Assembly: GCA_964354375.1 (NCBI GenBank)
Contig: CAYGZQ010000120.1
Coordinates: forward strand, 1-5,128
DNA: 5,128 bases
Direction: 5' to 3'
Source: CAYGZQ01 sp964354375 [NCBI: uncultured Planctomycetota bacterium]
GTDB taxonomy: Bacteria; JAJVIF01; JAPKYR01
The notes under the pieces were generated by a model that had not been told where the DNA came from, ran no database searches, and saw only the letters and a program-made list of their open reading frames with translations. The position numbers were made by a program, and so were the translations under genes. Positions 1 to 5,128 of the stretch are shown piece by piece. Positions within the stretch are counted from its first letter, which is position 1. Every line of letters begins with the position of its first letter.

Positions 1-1
1 C

Positions 2-2314
2 GGAGGGATCGATGTCTTGCTCGGCTCGGAGTTAGATCAGTCCTCGGACCCGTATGTCGCTAGTCTCTATGCCGATCTTTCCGAGAGAGGCAACCTGTAC
101 AAGTTGAACGGCGCTCCGGTCGTCAGCCTGCAGGACTTCTGGCTTTATTACTGGAATAATGTCGGGAGCGATGTTGACGCTGATGAGCCGGTGGTCGTGG
201 TTCGCGCCCAGGACAAGCCATCGGATCAGGGGCGCTATATCAGGAAATTCCTGGCTGGGGACTATACTTACCTTGGGCAGAACTACGCCGACGACGAAAT
301 GGCTGAGAATCTTTTCTACGCTGATGTCAGCCCCTACGCGACCGACGAGCTGACGGAGGAATATTGGCCCGTGCTAGTCGGCGAGCAGATCGTACCCATG
401 CGGCTTCCGGTCGACGGCGACGCGAAGGGCGAATTCTCGGTGTGGATTCTGCCGGTGGATTGCGGCCTGCTGGATGGGGATATCTCGAGCTTCCGTCTGA
501 GGATCACCGACGACATCAACAACTGGCGCCGCAGCCCGGAGTTCATCACTGCGATTCCGGAACTCGAGATAGTCCAGCCGTCCGGATGCGGAGAGACTCC
601 GGACGAGAGGTGTGAATTCTATAAAGGGGAACGAGTGGAATTCAAAGCCGAGGTCACTGGCGCAGAATACACGGAAGACTTGGAGAAGTTGATTGACTGG
701 TACGTCCTTAAGGATGACGGTCAAGGCGGCTGGACAGAAATTGATTACGATGATTATCCGACGAGCGGTTTCGAGAGTGTAATGCAAGGACCGCCTTGGA
801 GGGGACCTACATTCGTTGTCAACGAATTGCTGGATCTGGACTTTCAGGTCCGGGCAAAGATTGTGGCCTGCGGGACGACTTTTCTTGATGATTGCTTCGT
901 AAAAGATAATCCTGATTATGATATTGTAGACATTAAGTTCATTGTCAGCGATACCTACGAAGGCGGAGCGCAACCGTGTGCGGTAGGTTTCTGCGATGCA
1001 CCGGCGATTGCTCGCCCGGACGGTTGGTGTAATGTGGAATATGCCGTTCAAGTGTTTTCGGACATCGAGTATCATGAGAATCCATGCATGCTTACAGAGC
1101 CGATCGAAACAACTGTTTCCTGTCCTTCCGATCCAACTACCCTCATTATTGATTCGACTCAGTACCTGGTGAATCCGGATAGCGCACGTCACGCCGAGCT
1201 GGCGGCGATGTTTCCTTCTGACCCTCCTCAAGGGAAACACGAGTATTTTTACTCGCGGGGCACCTCGCTGGTGATACCAGACTATGAGGATGATGAGGCG
1301 GTGGTTCTTGTGGTCCAAGACTGGGACACAGTGAACACGAGCGCTCATGAGCCTTGGCAGACACCTACGCTGTTCATTAGTGATGATGATTCGGCACTGG
1401 GATCCGAGACCGACCATCCAGCATACTGGGCCGATGCTGTTAGAGATTACTCCTGCGCATTAGGATGGGAGCAGGGGCTGTTGGATTCGTATAAGTTTGT
1501 TCTAGACAGTGCCTATTTTGGCGACAACAAACGCGGCTACTTCTGGCCGCAGGACTGTGATTCGGACAAAGAGCGACATAGGAATGCCGCCGGCAACGTT
1601 CTTAGGGGCGGTGCCGAGGTTCTGATGGTGTCGGCAGGAGACTTGCATGCCGAGATAGGAGTGCAGAGTCGGGGTGATATACTATTTTTGTTCACACATG
1701 GCAAGCCAGCGCCGCCAAGTGGGTGGACTAATGCCCAATACCAGCAACACAAGATAACGGCCATAGGTCCTTTCGAGGATCCCGGGGGCCCTACGGGGCT
1801 CAAAAACATATCCTTAAGCGAATGGCAGAACTGCGGTGCTCTCGACACCGAAGTTGACTGGATCGTAACGACGTCCTGTTTTCTCCTGAATGATGCTTCA
1901 TGGGAGGACTGGAAAAAAGCACTCGTAGACACTGGTCTCGTGGACAGCATCTGCGGATTCAGGTTCATGAACTTCAGGAACGAGCTGCCCGGGGTTTGCA
2001 GGGGGCAGCCGCCTGGCGTTGCGTTCTTTGAGGATTTTTCAGAGCGCATATCTTCCGAAGACATGCGCGTCCACGGCTCATGGAGTGAGTATGCAGAAAA
2101 CACCTGCACCGATTTCATCGCTTGCATGTGGTTGGATAATGCGTCCGTTTGGGCGAATAATATAGTTCAGAATCCCGATCACAGGTACGACGGGGAGTTG
2201 GCGGATCCTCTGGAAGGAGTGACCGCTATAACAGAAGACGATGAACGCTTTGGGCTGAGAAGGGGTCCGTCCATATGGGGAGACCCGGCATATACTGTTA
2301 TCATCATTAATTAA
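2..2314 (+). CDS. Putative secreted caspase-like (clan CD-type) protein with Ig-like modules, 5'-partial
   Basis: The frame is open from the left edge of the window to a TAA at 2312-2314. I treat it as 5'-truncated: the first in-frame start is a TTG at 17, no signal peptide follows it, and the codons before it read as ordinary protein. Residues below are counted from that TTG. Residues ~105-184 look like a beta-sandwich. Residues ~185-310 look Ig-like (C191, GERVEF, IDWYV, QVRAKIVACG). Residues ~480-765 resemble a caspase/gingipain-type domain: strand AEVLMVSAG at 533, strand DILFLFTHG with His561, strand VDWIVTTSC with Cys621, then a GDP motif at 755-757 next to the C-terminus, as in C25-like folds. 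His and Cys placed after consecutive core strands is the clan CD arrangement. Peptidase activity is inferred, not shown; the domain could be a non-catalytic relative such as DUF6345 (recalled, unchecked). The next gene starts ten bases downstream, so co-transcription is likely. Third-position GC drops near base 600, about where the Ig-like module begins. Confidence 0.8.
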   Translation, partial: GGIDVLLGSELDQSSDPYVASLYADLSERGNLYKLNGAPVVSLQDFWLYYWNNVGSDVDADEPVVVVRAQDKPSDQGRYIRKFLAGDYTYLGQNYADDEMAENLFYADVSPYATDELTEEYWPVLVGEQIVPMRLPVDGDAKGEFSVWILPVDCGLLDGDISSFRLRITDDINNWRRSPEFITAIPELEIVQPSGCGETPDERCEFYKGERVEFKAEVTGAEYTEDLEKLIDWYVLKDDGQGGWTEIDYDDYPTSGFESVMQGPPWRGPTFVVNELLDLDFQVRAKIVACGTTFLDDCFVKDNPDYDIVDIKFIVSDTYEGGAQPCAVGFCDAPAIARPDGWCNVEYAVQVFSDIEYHENPCMLTEPIETTVSCPSDPTTLIIDSTQYLVNPDSARHAELAAMFPSDPPQGKHEYFYSRGTSLVIPDYEDDEAVVLVVQDWDTVNTSAHEPWQTPTLFISDDDSALGSETDHPAYWADAVRDYSCALGWEQGLLDSYKFVLDSAYFGDNKRGYFWPQDCDSDKERHRNAAGNVLRGGAEVLMVSAGDLHAEIGVQSRGDILFLFTHGKPAPPSGWTNAQYQQHKITAIGPFEDPGGPTGLKNISLSEWQNCGALDTEVDWIVTTSCFLLNDASWEDWKKALVDTGLVDSICGFRFMNFRNELPGVCRGQPPGVAFFEDFSERISSEDMRVHGSWSEYAENTCTDFIACMWLDNASVWANNIVQNPDHRYDGELADPLEGVTAITEDDERFGLRRGPSIWGDPAYTVIIIN

Positions 2315-2318
2315 GGAG
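2313..2318 (+). promoter_or_regulatory. Strong ribosome binding site for the first propeller-PKD gene
   Basis: AAGGAG lies six bases before the ATG at 2325 and overlaps the TAA stop of the upstream gene. This fixes the start of the downstream gene. It also suggests translational coupling, because ribosomes ending the first gene release directly on the site. Confidence 0.85.
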
Positions 2319-2324
2319 ACCATC

Positions 2325-3764
2325 ATGAGGGCTACTCGAAGTGTGATAATCGTTTTGGTGGGCGTGATCTGCATCGTTGCGTCGCTTCTTCTGTTTTTGA
2401 ATAAGAAGGAGCGCGCAGCCGCAACAACGACGGGGTACTCGTACGGCAAGTCGATCCCTGCTTCCATCGCGATAAGAGAAGCACCTGAATTAATTTATGT
2501 GTCGTACTTTGAAAGCGATGTCGTGCTGGAAATAGACTCGTCGACAATGCAGCTGGAAAGGCAGTTTCAGGTTGACAAGCCGGGCTTTCTGATCGCCTCG
2601 TCTGTCGAGCCGTTCGTTTATGTGGAAACTACGGATTCACCGGGGTACATGAGCAGGATAAACACGGAGTCCGGTTCGGTCGATCGGATTGAAGTACCTC
2701 CCACGCCGACGCAATTCTGTTTTGATGAAGATGAGGATCGAATCTGGGTGCTCGGGCGTACTTGGCCGAATCCTAATGAATACTATAGTGCGGGCGAAGC
2801 GGGCTCGCATCCGGACACGGGGCGCTTGTCGGAAATCGATCTGGCATCATTTCAGGTCACGCGCACGGAGTCGATTTCCCCCTTGCCTCTTAGTCTCATC
2901 TTCTCGCAGTACTCGGGAAAGCTGTATGTGTGGCACGAGTTTGAGTCCTACGATCCGGAGACGACTCAGGTAGTGGGTGATGTAGTGCGCGAAACCGACC
3001 CGGTCACTTTCCAGGAGGATCGCATGTTTCTGGCTGGACCGGACACCGGGTTCGCGGGACTGCCCAGAATGGAGTTCTGGTCGTTGGATCAGCGCTATCT
3101 CGCAATCCCCAATCCGGCCCTGAATGACCCGCCGAACTGCATCACGATATTTGATCTTGAGAGCTGGCAGGACGTGACAGATCAGTTCTTTCCGCAGGTG
3201 ACGAGCGTTCCCTTTGGAGTCAGGCATATCCGGAGAGTTCCAGGCAGTAACGTGCTGTGGTGCACCGGATTTGGTCGGCTGGCTCCGGGGAATACCGACG
3301 TGCCGCTTCTGATGGTCAACTCTGAAACGGGAGACTTCGACACCTATGGCGTGGCCGGGCCCAACCGGTGGGGAGACTTGGCGATCTCTCCCTCTACGTG
3401 CAAGCCGTATATCCTCAGTCCGCGGACGGACGAAATATTCGAGTTTGACCCACCCAACCATGATCCAGAGTGCGGGCTCACTATCATAACCCCTATGCCG
3501 TATCACGGACCGGCCCCGGCGCTGATCGAGTTCGACGCGACCGGATCGTACGATCCCGATCCGTGCGATGAGCTTGCGTACGAGTGGGACTTCGATGGGG
3601 ACGGCGTGTACGGCGAGGCGGTCGACGACTCCTACACGGGCGACCCGGACAATCCCACGCACTCCTACACCGTCTCCTACCACGGCCCTGTCATGCTGCG
3701 CCTGTCCGACAACCACGGCTCGGAAATCACTTGCGCGGTGTTTGTAGATGTGGATATAATATGA
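2325..3764 (+). CDS. Membrane-anchored or secreted beta-propeller (YVTN-like) protein with C-terminal PKD domain
   Basis: This is a complete 479-residue protein; the ATG is fixed by AAGGAG six bases upstream. Residues 6-25 form one hydrophobic helix after R2 and R5, followed by NKKER. That is either an uncleaved anchor or a signal peptide cut near the AAA at 31-33. Residues ~55-380 are beta-rich, with blades of the kind LIYVSY...VLEID (from 56), SGKLYVWHEF and ITIFDLESW, as in YVTN/quinoprotein-type propellers. No enzymatic residues are recognised, so a binding or structural role is likeliest. A PKD domain occupies ~385-479: IEFDATGSYDPDP from 401, YEWDFDGDG around W421, NPTHSY at 443-448 and a final beta strand. 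C414 and C470 could form a disulfide. The PKD segment has far more GC at third codon positions than the propeller, and its start is repeated in the next gene. The PKD call is firm; the propeller call rests on pattern only. Confidence 0.9.
   Translation: MRATRSVIIVLVGVICIVASLLLFLNKKERAAATTTGYSYGKSIPASIAIREAPELIYVSYFESDVVLEIDSSTMQLERQFQVDKPGFLIASSVEPFVYVETTDSPGYMSRINTESGSVDRIEVPPTPTQFCFDEDEDRIWVLGRTWPNPNEYYSAGEAGSHPDTGRLSEIDLASFQVTRTESISPLPLSLIFSQYSGKLYVWHEFESYDPETTQVVGDVVRETDPVTFQEDRMFLAGPDTGFAGLPRMEFWSLDQRYLAIPNPALNDPPNCITIFDLESWQDVTDQFFPQVTSVPFGVRHIRRVPGSNVLWCTGFGRLAPGNTDVPLLMVNSETGDFDTYGVAGPNRWGDLAISPSTCKPYILSPRTDEIFEFDPPNHDPECGLTIITPMPYHGPAPALIEFDATGSYDPDPCDELAYEWDFDGDGVYGEAVDDSYTGDPDNPTHSYTVSYHGPVMLRLSDNHGSEITCAVFVDVDII
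3492..3574 (+). repeat. Direct repeat copy 1, propeller/PKD junction
   Basis: This segment encodes PMPYHGPAPALIEFDATGSY and the residues just after it in the first propeller-PKD gene. It aligns without gaps to 5046-5128, with 68 of 83 bases identical by hand count. The last 26 bases (3549-3574) are an exact match. Most of the differences upstream of that block are at third codon positions, so the repeat is protein-coding and in frame in both genes. Confidence 0.9.
3731..3760 (+). promoter_or_regulatory. Possible promoter inside the end of the first propeller-PKD gene
   Basis: A perfect TATAAT at 3755-3760 is preceded by TTGCGC at 3731-3736 with an 18-base spacer. The -10 match is full, but only the TTG of the -35 hexamer matches the sigma-70 consensus. 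If used, transcription would begin near 3767 and give the next gene its own ~80-base leader containing the palindrome at 3778-3794. The box also encodes the final Asp-Ile-Ile codons, so it may be chance. Confidence 0.25.
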
Positions 3765-3829
3765 GCAGCGTATCCGGGGCCGGGATTCCCGGCCAGTGGC
3801 TGTCCGGGCTACGAGCTACCACGCAATGA
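3761..3829 (+). other. Possible 22-codon leader or coupling ORF overlapping the upstream stop
   Basis: An ATG at 3761 overlaps the TGA of the first propeller-PKD gene in an ATGA arrangement and opens a 22-codon frame ending in TGA at 3827-3829. It ends 19 bases before the ATG of the next gene. The peptide (begins MSSVSGAGIPGQW) resembles nothing I know, and no good Shine-Dalgarno site precedes it. It could carry terminating ribosomes across the gap, or be chance. Confidence 0.13.
3778..3794 (+). other. GC-rich palindrome (potential hairpin) in the intergenic gap
   Basis: GGCCGGG-ATT-CCCGGCC can form a seven-pair all-GC stem with a three-base loop. No T-run follows it, so it is not a canonical intrinsic terminator. 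CCCGG at 3788-3792 could instead pair with CCGGG at 3804-3808, so two exclusive structures are possible. It might pause transcription, stabilise an mRNA end or slow ribosomes before the next gene. No function is demonstrated. Confidence 0.4.
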
Positions 3830-3836
3830 GAATATC

Positions 3837-3842
3837 AGGGAG
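3837..3842 (+). promoter_or_regulatory. Ribosome binding site for the second propeller-PKD gene
   Basis: AGGGAG lies six bases before the ATG at 3849. The spacing is the same as at the upstream gene, and the ATG opens directly into a signal-peptide-like sequence, so the start is well supported. Confidence 0.8.
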
Positions 3843-3848
3843 CCAAAC

Positions 3849-5128
3849 ATGGAACCAAAAACGACATACGGACTATCCTTCGGATGCTCATTGCTGGTGG
3901 CTTGCTGTCTCACGCATATCTTCAGTGCCCCTGTCAGGGCGGAGCTGGTCGTCGCAAATGAAATAGGGCTTGACGTTGAGCCGACTTGCATACTCTCTGA
4001 TCCGCAAAACAACTGCTACTGGGTTGCAGTTTGGCTTACCGGTCTGGCACGTCTGGCGGAGACGCAGCCTGGCGTCTGGTCGATTGAGATATACGCTGGG
4101 CATGAGGTGGTTGACGCTGCTGGACCTACATCAGAAGGTTACATATACTGCACGTATGAATCAGGCCAGCTTGATCCCATTGACACCGGCATAGTCGTTT
4201 TTGACTGTGCTAGTCGGCAATACGTGAGCACGATCGATCTGCCGTGGGAATATAGCTTGTCGGAGATAGAGATCTCCCCTGATGAGGAGCGCCTGTACGT
4301 TGCCGTGTTGACTACCGAAATCGAAAACGATTCACCGGAGGAGGCCTCAGAGAATAGCGGCCTTGTTGCGGAAATCGATATCGCATCGGGGAGCGTTTTG
4401 CGCACATGCTCCGTTCGGGCTTGGCCTGAGACGATTTTTCTGTGGAATGACTGTATGATACTGGTTTCATGCCAGAAGGGATACTGGGTGGAGTATGAGG
4501 ACGATCAGGCAGAGATGAAGAGCACCACCGACATTATCTCTCTAGATACGTTTACCAAGATCGCTCAGATTCCGAGTGGCGCCGGTGTGTGGCCTTTCAC
4601 GAATGACTTTGTCCAGTGGGATGAATCGACTGTGGGGCTGCTGAACGCGATGCTGAACTCGGATTTCGACGATCCGAAGTTCCTCGACTCGGTTTGGCTC
4701 ATCGATCCGGAAACGGGTTCTGTGACAGAGACTTTCCCTACGCCTGATTCCTTTGGAAGGGAGCACGGGGTCAAGCGTGCTTACAGGAGCCGGCTGTGTC
4801 CTGACCTGTTCTACCTCGCATTGATGCAGGACATCAATTTCGACTTCACTGATCCCCGCCTGATTGTCACGGACATGTACGGCATTTATGCGGACAGCGC
4901 TGTTGGCACACCGGATCATTTCGCTCCCGAGTACATTTATGAGCTTGACGACGGGCGGGTGATGGTGACGGACGGGCTATTTCGCAAAATATACATCTTC
5001 GAGTGGGTCAGCCATCCTCCGATATGTGTCCTGGAGCTGTTGACCCCCATGCCTTACATCGGCCCGTCCCCGGCCCCGATCGAATTCGACGCGACTCCTT
5101 CCTACGATCCCGATCCGTGCGATGAGCT
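3849..5128 (+). CDS. Exported beta-propeller protein with C-terminal PKD domain, 3'-partial
   Basis: The frame is open from the ATG at 3849 to the right edge with no stop, giving 426 complete codons. The N-terminus is an export signal: K4, a hydrophobic stretch from about 9 to 29, and a possible signal peptidase I site after VRA (A31). LVAC at 16-19 also fits a lipobox, so a lipoprotein cannot be excluded. Residues ~33-390 are beta-rich with propeller-like blades, such as ISPDEERLYVAV from 142 (close to the SPDGxxLYVA pattern of YVTN repeats), VWLIDPETGSV and a final IYIFEW. No catalytic motif is seen, so binding or scaffolding is inferred. From C393 it matches the upstream gene: LTPMPY at 398-403, then the PKD start IEFDATPSYDPDPCDE at 411-426, where the window cuts it. 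It is probably a paralog of the upstream gene with a strongly diverged propeller. It follows that gene after an 84-base gap. Confidence 0.88.
   Translation, partial: MEPKTTYGLSFGCSLLVACCLTHIFSAPVRAELVVANEIGLDVEPTCILSDPQNNCYWVAVWLTGLARLAETQPGVWSIEIYAGHEVVDAAGPTSEGYIYCTYESGQLDPIDTGIVVFDCASRQYVSTIDLPWEYSLSEIEISPDEERLYVAVLTTEIENDSPEEASENSGLVAEIDIASGSVLRTCSVRAWPETIFLWNDCMILVSCQKGYWVEYEDDQAEMKSTTDIISLDTFTKIAQIPSGAGVWPFTNDFVQWDESTVGLLNAMLNSDFDDPKFLDSVWLIDPETGSVTETFPTPDSFGREHGVKRAYRSRLCPDLFYLALMQDINFDFTDPRLIVTDMYGIYADSAVGTPDHFAPEYIYELDDGRVMVTDGLFRKIYIFEWVSHPPICVLELLTPMPYIGPSPAPIEFDATPSYDPDPCDE
5046..5128 (+). repeat. Direct repeat copy 2, propeller/PKD junction, reaching the window edge
   Basis: This is the counterpart of 3492-3574 and encodes PMPYIGPSPAPIEFDATPSY and the residues just after it. 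The last 26 bases (5103-5128) are identical to 3549-3574. The identity runs to the final base of the window, so the true extent of the repeat is unknown. Confidence 0.9.

Noticed and set aside
2-35. GGAGG at 2-6 followed by an ATG at 12
   Set aside because: It looks like an RBS and start, but that frame stops after seven codons. The long gene runs in another frame that is already open at the window edge. The GGAGG could serve the TTG at 17 with ten-base spacing, but that start would give no signal peptide.
374-1417. 347-codon open frame on the minus strand opposite the first gene
   Set aside because: It lies entirely antisense to a gene with coherent domains; the translation is rich in Arg, His and Ile with no recognisable domain. 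It is a shadow of codon bias.
2291-2296. TATACT resembling a -10 box just before the first propeller gene
   Set aside because: There is no -35-like hexamer at a suitable distance, and the site lies in the coding end of the upstream gene ten bases from the next start, so co-transcription is simpler.
3543-3556. Perfect 14-base palindrome GGATCGTACGATCC
   Set aside because: It arises from the Gly-Ser-Tyr-Asp-Pro codons. The matching place in the second gene copy is not palindromic, so it is not a conserved operator or recombination site.
2847-3716. 289-codon open frame on the minus strand opposite the first propeller-PKD gene
   Set aside because: It is antisense to a clear PKD/propeller reading frame. 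Its Val/Arg/Gly-rich sequence (VVGDGVGVRG and the like) is typical of the complement of Asp/Tyr/Pro-rich coding DNA.
3778-3810. Intrinsic terminator between the propeller genes
   Set aside because: The GC stem is present, but no T-run follows it, so I list it only as a palindrome.
4542-4919. 125-codon minus-strand open frame opposite the second propeller gene
   Set aside because: The plus-strand frame is open across the whole span with a signal peptide and propeller-like repeats; the antisense frame has no supporting RBS or motif.

Overview
The window carries three long genes, all on the + strand and packed head to tail: an incomplete gene open at the left edge (ends 2314), a complete gene (2325-3764), and a gene that runs off the right edge (starts 3849). 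No RNA gene, insertion sequence, CRISPR array or clear terminator was seen. All large minus-strand open frames lie opposite these genes and look like shadows. The DNA looks bacterial: moderately GC-rich, with strong Shine-Dalgarno sites (AAGGAG, AGGGAG) six bases before the ATG starts. The proteins are acidic, cysteine-containing and exported, and built of beta-rich extracellular modules. This fits a free-living, possibly uncultivated bacterium with many secreted multi-domain proteins. The sequence does not fix the phylum. The strong Shine-Dalgarno sites argue mildly against Bacteroidota.

Region 1-2314: the C-terminal 770 or so residues of a large protein. Beta-sandwich or Ig-like modules come first. 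The last ~290 residues have the hallmarks of a caspase/gingipain-like (clan CD) fold: a hydrophobic strand ending in THG (His561), a second hydrophobic strand ending in TTSC (Cys621), and a GDP motif close to the C-terminus. It may belong to one of the uncharacterised caspase-like DUF families (DUF6345 comes to mind), but this could not be checked.

Region 2325-3764: a membrane-anchored or secreted protein with a predicted YVTN-type beta-propeller and a C-terminal PKD domain. Region 3765-3848: an 84-base gap holding a GC-rich palindrome. A TATAAT box lies just upstream of the gap, and a 22-codon open frame overlaps the preceding stop codon. Region 3849-5128: a second exported propeller protein whose PKD domain is cut by the window edge.

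The two propeller-PKD genes share little recognisable sequence in their propellers. At the propeller/PKD junction they are 68/83 bases identical, with the last 26 bases of the window an exact copy. The PKD module also has much higher third-position GC than the propeller beside it, which suggests a shuffled or homogenised cassette. The likely joint picture is a cell-surface or secreted set: one putative caspase-like hydrolase and two propeller-PKD binding proteins, co-transcribed at least for the first two genes. Their biological role is not known from the sequence.
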